Of a stretch of 8,046 bases of DNA, positions 1-7,253 are shown piece by piece (the stretch's first letter is position 1; each line of letters opens with the position of its first letter). Source of the stretch: Flavisolibacter sp. (lineage in GTDB: Bacteria > Bacteroidota > Bacteroidia > Chitinophagales > Chitinophagaceae). Location: assembly GCA_025936195.1 (NCBI GenBank), contig JAICTW010000091.1, forward strand, positions 1-8,046. Reading direction: 5' to 3'. Below the pieces are notes generated by a model. That model saw only the letters and a program-made list of their open reading frames with translations, ran no database searches and was not told where the DNA came from. A program made the translations under genes and the position numbers.

Positions 1-2741
1 GACAAACTTTTGCAGGCACGCAAAGCTTCTCTTAATTCTTCCGCGGAAAGATCATCATTGATAATGGGTTCGGGGATTGCATATTCATTGAACAATTCAT
101 TTTTAAAATATTCATCGAAGCATTGATGCAGGATCTTTTGTCTTCCAAAGAAAGCACCGGTATGAAACCAGGATATTGTTTTTACAGGAGGTTGATGCAA
201 TTCTTCTTCTACTACATTTTTAGCGTCGTTCAATTTGAACAGATTGAAATCTTCCGTATCTGATTGTTCTACCCTTGCAAAGCCACGGAATTCTTTTTCA
301 ACCGGATCGAAATAACCATGACTGTAGCGGTAACTGTTTGTAAAAACAACATTGCGGATTTTATCTTCCGACCGCACCTTGCTGATACAATGCACAACAA
401 ACGGAAGTTTGGTGATCCATTTTCTTCCCTGCTGTTTGTCTTCAAGATAATAAGCCACTGAAGATTTGTATTCAATAACAACTTCCTTTCCGCAATTATT
501 TTTATAACCATTAAGCAAGAGCGGCTTTTTGCTTCCCATTAAATCAATATACTTCAAAGGCTGGCCTGACTGGGAAGGCAATGCTGAAGAATAAACGATA
601 CACGAGGTGCCAGCTCCCAAAAAATCCAAAACTCCAATGTCTGCTTCATCATAAATAGCAGGAAAGCTCTGAATGATTTGCGGAGTTGATGACCATTCAT
701 TTCCATTTTGGTTCATCCATACAGAAAAACCCTGTTTGCCGAGATAAATAAGATCTATTGTGCCTGAGCCATCAATATCTGCCAAGCGAATCAGCCGGGG
801 ATTGAAAAGATCGGGATAATCCAATAATGGCGCATTGTCCATACTCACCTTGGCGCCAAAGCGGCCATGACCAAGATTAGGCCAGTAACAGATCTCGCTG
901 TTTTTGATTCTCACAATATCGGTCAGGCCATCGCCATTCATATCAGTAAGAAAAATGGATTGTGTCTGATCGGAAAAAATAAGAGCAGGTCCCTTTTCTT
1001 CATCAATCTCTTTTGCAATTGTTTTGCTGACAGTAAATCCTTTTTCGCCAACGCTTTCATAGTATCTTATTGTTTCCCCCTCTGTTATAATGATGTCAAG
1101 CCTGTTGTCTCCATTCACATCCATCATTCTGACATTGGGATCTGAAAAATTGATGTTGGGATAAGCTGCAAACGGTTGGAACGATCCTTCTGCTTCACCT
1201 TCATTTAATTTAAAAAAGCCTTTGGGTTCATCATGATGTACAAGGTATTTGGTACCATTGCCTTCCAGTTCCTGAATGGAAGTTCTGCCTGTCATTAATC
1301 TCCCAAAGGAAGGTTTTGGTAAGACCGGTTCTGCTTTGGAAAAAGAAGCATTGCCAAGATTGGATTTATAAAACCATCCATCGTTTTGCTCGGAAAGAAT
1401 TCCAGCAATGCCTTCATTGAAAAGATCAATCCACAAATAATTTTTATCATCAATGCCGGAAGGTGCATTTACAATATTCTCCGGTGAAACGGTTTGGATG
1501 GTAGTATCCCATTCGTGTTGCTGATAGCTAAATTCCATCTCCGGTAAAAACTTAGAACGGTAATGATTAGCTGCAGCATCCCACAAATGCCCATATTGCC
1601 TTGTACTTCTTAAAAAAGAATATCCGTTTACTGAATTATTGTTGCCCTTCAGTTGCAGATCATCATCATAAAAAAGTTTGAGAGAACGAACGAGATAAGG
1701 TTTGTGTGGCAGTTCATCAGAATTAAAACAGTGGAACATCAAAATGCGTTCGCAGCGGCGATAGGTCCTTATTTCAAATCCTGAACGGTAAGTGGAGAAA
1801 GGATCTTTCCTGCATTTCCAGGAATTCTTTTCGAGATAAACATCTTTTGGAACATCCTCAGAGGAATCATGCTCACCATAATCGAAAACCAACTGAAACA
1901 GAAAACTGTTTTCATCCGGAACCGGATCTCCCAAATAATAAGGAGCAGCATTTCCATACAAGACTTTCTTCAAATAGAGCTGAGTGCTCTTTCTGTTCAA
2001 CTCATTTCTTTTATCGGGCAATCCTGCACCATCTTCTTTTTTGTATTGATATAACGAGATGTTCCCCTTATCATCATGGCTTCTGCACAAAAACCATTGG
2101 AATACTTTTAACGGATCCTGTGGATCAGAGAGGCGGCTTTCATCGGTAAGGCCATAATAAGCACGGGCATTATTGGCACTTATGGTACGCCAATGTGTTT
2201 CACTGGTCTGATTATCGGTCCATTTTTCAATTATGGAAAATGAACTTTCAATACGAGGCCGGTACCGTGTAACACTGTATGTCTTTCCATTTTCGTTTTT
2301 TTGCGCAGCATATTTCTTCCAATCATTATCCTGCTTTTCAAGCAATGGAATCAGATCTTCCGCTGAAGAAATAATAAATGTATCCGACTCTTCTGCGTCC
2401 CTGTACTGAGGCAATTCTTTTTCTGTTTTCCTTTTGATGGAAGACATGTTAACAGACCAGCCGATACCGAATGGACTATTGCCATTTCCGGAATCATAAT
2501 TCAAACCAATTGAAGGAGCACCGCTTCTTGAAGAGCTCAGAGGAAGTGGTACAGAAAAGGAAACAGTGCCTGTAACGGCATTCACCTGAAATTTCTCTTC
2601 GATGCCTTTGATAGCGCCTCCACCTTTTGGCAATTCTAATGTCGGAAGATTAACTGATGATTTATTTTGGCTATCGTTTTGCGTTTTGGTAGCCGCTGTT
2701 AGCCTGCTTGCTGATAGCTTGTCTATATTATCCCTTTGCAT
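1..2741 (-). CDS. Tc-toxin B-component-like protein (SpvB + FG-GAP/VCBS + TcB middle region), C-terminus beyond window
   Basis: I read this frame codon by codon from ATG at 2741 down to position 3 and found no stop: 913 codons, incomplete at the C-terminus. There is no signal peptide. An SpvB-type domain begins near residue 39 (KGGGAIKGIEEKF, then TGTVSFSVPLPL and GIGW at 92-95). Three FG-GAP/VCBS-like acidic loops follow: DVNGDNRLD (541-549), DMNGDGLTD (600-608) and DIDGSGTID (655-663). Next comes a TcB middle region, including YEDEAD-like and LDFLGAGTS stretches and the conserved EFRGF at 817-821. In Tc toxins of Photorhabdus/Xenorhabdus/Yersinia, TcB joins TcC to form a hollow shell that holds a toxic C-terminal domain and docks on the TcA pore. 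TcB alone is about 1,400-1,500 residues, so at least a third is missing here. Whether it is fused to TcC, and what it delivers, cannot be seen. In-frame upstream codons contain no other start before a stop, so 2741 is a firm start. An SpvB/Rhs surface protein without toxin function remains possible. Confidence 0.93.
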   Translation of the reverse strand, partial: MQRDNIDKLSASRLTAATKTQNDSQNKSSVNLPTLELPKGGGAIKGIEEKFQVNAVTGTVSFSVPLPLSSSRSGAPSIGLNYDSGNGNSPFGIGWSVNMSSIKRKTEKELPQYRDAEESDTFIISSAEDLIPLLEKQDNDWKKYAAQKNENGKTYSVTRYRPRIESSFSIIEKWTDNQTSETHWRTISANNARAYYGLTDESRLSDPQDPLKVFQWFLCRSHDDKGNISLYQYKKEDGAGLPDKRNELNRKSTQLYLKKVLYGNAAPYYLGDPVPDENSFLFQLVFDYGEHDSSEDVPKDVYLEKNSWKCRKDPFSTYRSGFEIRTYRRCERILMFHCFNSDELPHKPYLVRSLKLFYDDDLQLKGNNNSVNGYSFLRSTRQYGHLWDAAANHYRSKFLPEMEFSYQQHEWDTTIQTVSPENIVNAPSGIDDKNYLWIDLFNEGIAGILSEQNDGWFYKSNLGNASFSKAEPVLPKPSFGRLMTGRTSIQELEGNGTKYLVHHDEPKGFFKLNEGEAEGSFQPFAAYPNINFSDPNVRMMDVNGDNRLDIIITEGETIRYYESVGEKGFTVSKTIAKEIDEEKGPALIFSDQTQSIFLTDMNGDGLTDIVRIKNSEICYWPNLGHGRFGAKVSMDNAPLLDYPDLFNPRLIRLADIDGSGTIDLIYLGKQGFSVWMNQNGNEWSSTPQIIQSFPAIYDEADIGVLDFLGAGTSCIVYSSALPSQSGQPLKYIDLMGSKKPLLLNGYKNNCGKEVVIEYKSSVAYYLEDKQQGRKWITKLPFVVHCISKVRSEDKIRNVVFTNSYRYSHGYFDPVEKEFRGFARVEQSDTEDFNLFKLNDAKNVVEEELHQPPVKTISWFHTGAFFGRQKILHQCFDEYFKNELFNEYAIPEPIINDDLSAEELREALRACKSL

Positions 2742-3118
2742 GGAATAAGTTTTTTGCGTTAAGGCGGATACGGAGATAAAGATTAATCTGAATTATGGAT
2801 TCTAAAGAACCTTAGTTTAGCTGATAATGGATGTTTAATAAAACGCAGGAAAAACCTCATTCAACATCGGCAATTCACCGGATAAATATGATGTTAAAAA
2901 GAAATGGTGTTAGAGGGATAGATGGAGTATAGAAGTAAATATTGTAAATAGTTTTGATAGTGACAAATTTTTATTTAAGGCAGGGCTTTACTGCTCAGCA
3001 GTCTCTGTAATCAATTAATAAGGAGGAAAAACAAGCAAGCTTTACAATTCAGTTTGCAAGGAATTTATAGTTTAACCTCGCTTTATTTTTTTGCAAGCTG
3101 CTTGGCTTAATACATCTT
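2742..3118. other. Intergenic region upstream of the Tc-like gene; no gene seen
   Basis: This AT-rich stretch of 377 bp separates the HAD hydrolase gene from the Tc-like gene, both on the minus strand. I see no convincing coding frame in it. It must hold whatever promoter drives the Tc-like gene, unless that gene is read through from the HAD gene. No clear Bacteroidota promoter (TTTG, about 19 bp, TAnnTTTG) could be fixed on the minus strand; TTTG elements exist but lack a good -7 partner. Notable short items are a 13-bp palindrome at 2990-3002, an isolated plus-strand AAGGAGG at about 3020-3026 with no start codon behind it, and TTTGCAAG repeated directly at 3053-3060 and 3090-3097. Confidence 0.6.
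2990..3002. repeat. 13-bp perfect palindrome (ACTGCT-C-AGCAGT)
   Basis: Six-base arms are perfectly complementary around one central C. The centre is too tight for a stable RNA hairpin with full arms, so if it matters it would be as a binding site for a dimeric DNA-binding protein. It lies about 250 bp upstream of the Tc-like gene's start codon. Function is unknown and chance occurrence is quite possible. Confidence 0.3.
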
Positions 3119-3823
3119 TTATTTTTCAATCAAATCTTTATTTGCGCTTAACTGATTCGCCAGATCGGAAAGGCTGCTGCAGGTAAAATTGGGTTTGGGC
3201 GCTAATGAATATAAAGGTTCATCACCCCGCTTTACAAAAGCGGTTTGCATTCCTGCATTGGCCGCTCCCATAATATCCCAGCTATGCGATGAAACCATGA
3301 TGATCTCCTTTTCAGGCACGTTCATTTTTTTAGCGGCCCACTGATACGGTTCAATACCTGGCTTATATTTTTGGGTTTCTTCGGCACTTAATACTAATTC
3401 AAAATAGGAAATGAGTCCTGTCATCTCCATCCTGTCACATACAACTTTTTCCGGCGAGTTGGTGAGGGCGGCTATTCGAAATCCCTGATCATTTAATTTG
3501 GAAAGTCCTTCCTGAACTTCTTCATGAACAGGAAGTTGTTTCAAAAGATAAAGAACACTGTCTGTCTCAAAATCGGAAATCACTCTCTCAAATTTGCCTG
3601 CTGTCATTTGAAGCGTAGCTCTTGCTATGGAAAGAAAGTCATTAAATTCCCTGATGCAATTATCCACAAAAGAGTATTGCAGGAATAATTCAAACCAAAG
3701 ATTATAACCTCTTTTGCTGTCCATCAAATGATTGACTTTTCTCTCCACCTCGCTCATGTCCAGCATCGTTTCATACACGTCCATTAAAATAACACTGGCC
3801 TTTTGCATTTGTTCCTGTTCCAT
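3119..3823 (-). CDS. HAD-superfamily hydrolase, type II haloacid dehalogenase-like
   Basis: This 234-residue soluble protein has the four HAD motifs in order, with the length usual for type II (L-2-haloacid) dehalogenases (about 220-240). Motif I is DVYETMLD with nucleophile D15. Motif II is LTNS at 120-123. Motif III is K154 in YKPG, with Y160 after it. Motif IV is VSSHSWD (177-183) ending in D183. The helical cap lies at about residues 20-100. Characterised L-2-haloacid dehalogenases have DxYGT in motif I and SSNxWD in motif IV; here the glycine is E18 and the asparagine is H180. That pattern matches a related subgroup (DVNETLLD ... HxWD) that is usually annotated as haloacid dehalogenase without proof of substrate. 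Hydrolysis via an aspartyl-enzyme intermediate is likely; dehalogenation itself is uncertain. The start at 3823 lies only 39 bp past the upstream hairpin terminator; Met6 (3808) is an alternative start. Likely a single-gene unit. Confidence 0.9.
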   Translation of the reverse strand: MEQEQMQKASVILMDVYETMLDMSEVERKVNHLMDSKRGYNLWFELFLQYSFVDNCIREFNDFLSIARATLQMTAGKFERVISDFETDSVLYLLKQLPVHEEVQEGLSKLNDQGFRIAALTNSPEKVVCDRMEMTGLISYFELVLSAEETQKYKPGIEPYQWAAKKMNVPEKEIIMVSSHSWDIMGAANAGMQTAFVKRGDEPLYSLAPKPNFTCSSLSDLANQLSANKDLIEK

Positions 3824-3862
3824 ATCTGTAAAAATAACGGTGCAAATTACTAAAGAACGAAT

Positions 3863-3890
3863 AAAGCCCCCTGCATCGGCAGGAGGCTTT
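3863..3890 (-). terminator. Hairpin terminator of the stress-protein/TPR unit
   Basis: The stem pairs AAAGCC (3863-3868) with GGCTTT (3885-3890) and CCTGC (3870-3874) with GCAGG (3879-3883), with one internal C/A mismatch and a 4-base loop. On the minus strand it starts 31 bp after the TPR gene's stop codon and is followed by a T-rich stretch (CTTTATTCGTTCTTT), as expected for intrinsic termination of that gene. It sits between two minus-strand genes, so it insulates the HAD gene from read-through. The T-tract is interrupted, so efficiency is unknown. Confidence 0.82.
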
Positions 3891-3921
3891 CACCTAAAAC
3901 ACATGAAAAAGTATCAGCAAC

Positions 3922-5544
3922 TTACTTACTACCCTTATCGTCTAAATTTTTCTCCAGTATGGCAATGTATTTTTTTGCACTTTCGTTTTGCGGATCTACT
4001 TCCAATACTTTTTCAAAATAATTCACGGCTTCGCCATAATTCTTTTCCGTATTGGTTTCATACGCGGCCAGGTAAGCATAGGATTCTACCATCCAGTTTT
4101 TATAATTCGGATCATTGGGATTCTTTTCCAATACGGCAATCAGGTTTTGATAAGCAGGTACGGCCAGTCCCTGAGCCATGTTCGTATCTGCCAAAGCTTT
4201 ACTTTTTGCCCGCCAGTAATAACCAAAAGTCTGTTCCGGATATTTGGCTACATATCTTCCAAACACCGTGTCTGCCGTTACATAATCTTCCGCTTTAAAA
4301 GCAGCCAGTCCCCAATTGAATAAATCCAAATTGGTAGCCTGGTCATTTGACAAATAATATTTTCCCAACCATTTTGCCTGCTCATTAAAGTCTTTGTCAT
4401 TGGCCGCTAAATTGGCAAAGCGTTGATAATACTTCACTAATTCAGCACTGTCCGTTTCTTTATTGGCTGCTTTATTAAAATAAACCAGAGCCAGTGAATC
4501 CTGTCCCTGTGCAGAGGAGGCATACAGTTCGCCCATTAATAAATAATCCTTTGCCACCATGTTGCTGTCTGCTTCCTTGTCAAAATATTTTTGCATGTAG
4601 TCAAATGCTTTTGTTGAATCTTTCTGCGCAGCATAACTATAGCTGATCAGTTTATAAAGTCTCGGCTGCACCTTATCTCCTTCTTTACTTACAATAGCGT
4701 TTGCTTTTTGTATGGCCTGATCGTATTGTTTGTTCAAATAAAACAGATCGGTAAGGTCGTACTGGTTTTGAATGGAGGCATCTGATTTTGCCATGTAGTC
4801 ATTGTAATAATCCATGGCTTTTGCAGCATCGCGGTTGAATTCATAAACGTAAAGCTTATACAGTGCCGGTGCATAATCAGGATCGGCTGCCACTGATTTT
4901 TTAAAGTAATCAACATACATTCCAGGGGTTTTTTGCGTCAGAAAGATCTCGCCCATTTTGTAATAGGCAGCAGCGTATTTATCATCTTTGTCAATGGCCG
5001 ACTGATACGCTTTGAAAGCTTCCGAACCATTCCTCATTTTCATGTACGCATCGCCCAGCAATGTGTAAAGCGAAGGATTTTTCTTATCTCTTTTAATGGC
5101 TTTGTTCAAAAGCTCAATGGCATAATTGGCATCGCCCTGCTTTGCATTGATTTCCGATTGCGCTATAGCGCCAAGTATATCGGCATTCTTTTCTCTTGTA
5201 TCATCAAGTGCTTCATTAAAATAATTGCCGGCTTCCTGTGTTTTGCCCTGATGCAAAAGAATATCTCCATACGCTACTTTATACCAGGGATCTGATTTTG
5301 CCGCAGCAGGCGCATATTGAATCGTATCGCTGGCCTTATCCAATTGATCCTGTAAGAGGTAAGCCTTTGTCAGATCGTACCATGCGCTGGCATTATTCGG
5401 GTCCTGTTTTAAAAATTGATGAAAGGTATTTTCAGCAGTCTGGTAACGGTGATAATAAAGTTGTTGATTGCCCTGTTCTAAGGATTGTGCCTGAAGCACC
5501 GAGACCCCTGTAATGAGTGTGGTAAAAAAAAGTATTGTTTTCAT
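3922..5544 (-). CDS. Exported tetratricopeptide-repeat (TPR) protein
   Basis: This 540-residue protein begins with a signal peptide (MK, hydrophobic core ILFFTTLITGVSVL, likely cut after LQA at 17-19) and has no lipobox cysteine or further membrane segment, so it is probably periplasmic. The rest is helical TPR repeats. Clear ones lie near residues 22-55 (with QDPNN), 160-195 (LYTLLGDAYMKM ... AYQSAIDKD) and, at the C-terminus, about 500-532 (GEAVNYFEKVLEVDPQN). More degenerate repeats lie between. TPR arrays are protein-binding scaffolds; no catalytic domain is visible, so the partner and process are unknown. Such proteins are common in Bacteroidota cell-envelope functions. It follows the universal stress gene by 35 bp on the same strand and ends just before a hairpin terminator, suggesting a two-gene unit. 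The ATG at 5544 is supported by the signal peptide directly after it; no Shine-Dalgarno sequence is present, which is normal for the phylum. Confidence 0.9.
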   Translation of the reverse strand: MKTILFFTTLITGVSVLQAQSLEQGNQQLYYHRYQTAENTFHQFLKQDPNNASAWYDLTKAYLLQDQLDKASDTIQYAPAAAKSDPWYKVAYGDILLHQGKTQEAGNYFNEALDDTREKNADILGAIAQSEINAKQGDANYAIELLNKAIKRDKKNPSLYTLLGDAYMKMRNGSEAFKAYQSAIDKDDKYAAAYYKMGEIFLTQKTPGMYVDYFKKSVAADPDYAPALYKLYVYEFNRDAAKAMDYYNDYMAKSDASIQNQYDLTDLFYLNKQYDQAIQKANAIVSKEGDKVQPRLYKLISYSYAAQKDSTKAFDYMQKYFDKEADSNMVAKDYLLMGELYASSAQGQDSLALVYFNKAANKETDSAELVKYYQRFANLAANDKDFNEQAKWLGKYYLSNDQATNLDLFNWGLAAFKAEDYVTADTVFGRYVAKYPEQTFGYYWRAKSKALADTNMAQGLAVPAYQNLIAVLEKNPNDPNYKNWMVESYAYLAAYETNTEKNYGEAVNYFEKVLEVDPQNESAKKYIAILEKNLDDKGSK

Positions 5545-5579
5545 GCTTGTGTGTATTTAGGTTAATAAATTTTTTATGA

Positions 5580-6422
5580 TTATTGAAGTAAGGAGGCCGG
5601 CCTAACTGACAACACCTGGACTTTAGATGCCGGTGGAAGGACGTCGCAAATGTGATTGCCCGCCCAGCCTATTTTGGTTTCCGTTTCTGGATTTACTAAA
5701 AGAATGTCTGCATTATTTTTCTGTGCATAGGAAAGTACGGCTTTTGCTTTGTTCTGTCCGTGCAGTACGGCATATTCCACCGGACAATGAAGTGAAGTTT
5801 TCAACCATTGGTACACTTTCAAAAGTGAGGATGCTGAAAAATCTTCCGGAACATTATCCTTGTTAATAAAAGTGATGAGAAAGATCTTGATGTTGTTCTT
5901 TTTACAAAGCGCTGCCAGCACATTCATTTTCTGCTGCGGAAGATTATCTGTAACCGGCACCACTACTTTTTTTATTTTGTTGTGAAGCGATCCGGGTTTC
6001 ACGGTTAAAACAGCGCTTCCGGTTTCTTCGGCCAATGCGTCCGGTGTTACCGTATTCAAAAAAGGGAACCAGTGATGACTGGATGTTTTTCCGATCACAA
6101 TCAGATCAGCCTTCAACTCCTTTGCTTTAAAAGCGATGATTTTATAAACCGAAGAAGAAGGAATGATCCAGTAAGAAACTTCTGCATTGGACGTGCATTC
6201 TTCAATACTGTTTTTCCATTCTATCAGCTTACTTTCCACCTGCTGTATTTCCTTTGATTCTTCCGCTTTACCAAAACTTTCAAAAAGTGAAGGCTTCAAC
6301 ACATGCACCAAATGAATGCTCACTACTGAGGCGTCTGCAATTTCCAACGCTTTACAAATGGCCACTTCTGTGTTCAATGTTAAATCTACCGGTACCAATA
6401 TGGTTTTAAAAATGTCCTGCAT
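5580..6422 (-). CDS. Universal stress protein, tandem UspA domains
   Basis: This 280-residue cytoplasmic protein is built of two UspA folds in tandem, at about residues 5-142 and 150-275. Domain 1 opens with TILVPVDLT and closes with the strand-loop ADLIVIGK (105-112) and GSAVLTVKPG. Domain 2 opens with KKVVVPVTD and has ADILLVNPE (238-246) and VQVLSVRP. Double-domain Usp proteins of this size are common in Bacteroidota and are linked to survival under stress or starvation. The ATP-binding Usp signature (G-x2-G-x9-G-[ST]) is not recognisable after IGK in domain 1, where SSHHWFPFLN stands instead, nor in domain 2. It may therefore be a non-ATP-binding member. It lies directly upstream of the TPR gene and is divergent from the two-component operon, whose regulator could control it. 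The start codon at 6422 lies at the edge of an inverted repeat. Confidence 0.92.
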   Translation of the reverse strand: MQDIFKTILVPVDLTLNTEVAICKALEIADASVVSIHLVHVLKPSLFESFGKAEESKEIQQVESKLIEWKNSIEECTSNAEVSYWIIPSSSVYKIIAFKAKELKADLIVIGKTSSHHWFPFLNTVTPDALAEETGSAVLTVKPGSLHNKIKKVVVPVTDNLPQQKMNVLAALCKKNNIKIFLITFINKDNVPEDFSASSLLKVYQWLKTSLHCPVEYAVLHGQNKAKAVLSYAQKNNADILLVNPETETKIGWAGNHICDVLPPASKVQVLSVRPASLLQ

Positions 6423-6456
6423 ACATTCAAGAAGAATACGAATGTAAAATGTACAT
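6422..6456. promoter_or_regulatory. Inverted repeat TACATTC-N11-GAATGTA plus ATGTACAT palindrome in the divergent intergenic region
   Basis: TACATTC (6422-6428) and GAATGTA (6440-6446) are perfect 7-bp inverted arms separated by 11 bp, and an 8-bp palindrome ATGTACAT follows at 6449-6456. AATGTA thus occurs twice in the same direction (6441 and 6448) and once inverted. The cluster abuts the stress-protein start codon, in the 132 bp between that gene and the response regulator. A role as an operator, for example for the neighbouring OmpR-type regulator, is inference. The region is AT-rich, so chance repeats are possible. Confidence 0.35.
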
Positions 6457-6554
6457 ATTAGCCCTGCATTAGTCTCAGATTAGAATATCATTAAAACTTT
6501 GCGGTCTTTTTAAAGCCGGAGCAAGATTGATCGTGAGTTTGTAAATTGCCTGTT

Positions 6555-7250
6555 ATGACAGAGGAAAGAAAAATTTTAGTGATTGAAGATGAACAGAAAA
6601 TTGCCGACACGCTTAAGCTGGGACTAAGTGAAAACGGTTATGTTGTGGAAGTAGCCTATAGTGGTGATGTAGGATGGAAATTGTTTCAATCGCAGCCTTT
6701 CAATCTGGTAGTGCTGGACATCAACCTTCCGGGCATCAATGGTTATGAATTATGCAAAAGGATCAGGGTGCATAACAACGATGTTCCTGTGATCATGCTT
6801 ACTGCGCTCAGTTCTTTGAACGATAAGATTGAAGGCTACGATGCCGGCGCAGATGATTATATTGTAAAGCCTTTTGAATTTAAAGAGCTGTTGATGAAAA
6901 CACGGGTGCTTTTAAAAAGAACGTCCAGTCAAAACATACCGGTAGGCACAGTGTTACGGGCCGGAGACCTGGAAATGAATCTCGACAGCAAGGAAGTAAA
7001 AAGAGACAATACACTTATTAATCTTACGGCAAAGGAATTTCAGTTGCTGGAATATCTTTTACGAAATAAAAACCGTGTGGTTTCCCGCGCCGATATTGCG
7101 ATTAATGTATGGGATATTGATTTTGACACCAACACCAATGTTATAGATGTGTACATTAATTATGTAAGAAATAAAGTGGACAAGCCCTTCGAAAGAAAGA
7201 TGATACAAACACAGGTGGGCATGGGTTATATTTTAAAAGACAATCCCTGA
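6555..7250 (+). CDS. OmpR/PhoB-family response regulator
   Basis: Read from ATG at 6555, this is a 231-residue regulator. The receiver domain (about 6-122) has acidic residues E11/D12, phospho-acceptor D55 in LVVLDINLPG, T83 in MLTA, aromatic switch Y102 and K105 in VKPF. All catalytic positions are intact. A winged-helix DNA-binding domain follows (about 134-228), with LTAKEFQLLEYLL, the recognition-helix region NVIDVYINYVRNKVD, and the closing GMGYIL. Phosphorylation by the adjacent kinase should promote dimerisation and binding at promoters. A TTG at 6546 would add three residues in frame, but ATG at 6555 leads directly to the conserved start of the receiver and is preferred. The 3-bp gap to the kinase indicates co-transcription and translational coupling. 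Close relatives include copper/metal and cell-envelope regulators; the stimulus cannot be told from sequence. Confidence 0.95.
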   Translation: MTEERKILVIEDEQKIADTLKLGLSENGYVVEVAYSGDVGWKLFQSQPFNLVVLDINLPGINGYELCKRIRVHNNDVPVIMLTALSSLNDKIEGYDAGADDYIVKPFEFKELLMKTRVLLKRTSSQNIPVGTVLRAGDLEMNLDSKEVKRDNTLINLTAKEFQLLEYLLRNKNRVVSRADIAINVWDIDFDTNTNVIDVYINYVRNKVDKPFERKMIQTQVGMGYILKDNP

Positions 7251-7253
7251 GCC

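Noticed and set aside
264..2149. Several short plus- and minus-strand frames of 60-100 codons inside 1-2741
   Set aside because: They overlap the continuous 913-codon Tc-like frame, which has clear domain motifs; the short frames show no recognisable protein features.
3085..3106. CAAGC-A-GCTTG inverted repeat next to a T-run, as a terminator for the HAD gene
   Set aside because: The loop would be one base, and on the HAD gene's strand the hairpin is followed by A residues, not T residues.
3020..3115. Plus-strand AAGGAGG followed by a possible TTG-started peptide of about 18 codons (from 3054)
   Set aside because: The spacing is too long (about 27 bp), the start is non-ATG, the peptide is tiny, and this organism's genes do not appear to use Shine-Dalgarno sequences.
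3732..4323. Plus-strand frames of 188 and 111 codons across the HAD/TPR junction
   Set aside because: They lie antisense to two well-supported genes, run through the terminator hairpin, and have no recognisable domain.
6498..6541. TTTG at 6498-6501 and TTTG at 6538-6541 as a Bacteroidota promoter for the response regulator
   Set aside because: The second element lacks the TA of TAnnTTTG, the spacer (about 32 bp) is too long, and it would leave almost no leader before the ATG.
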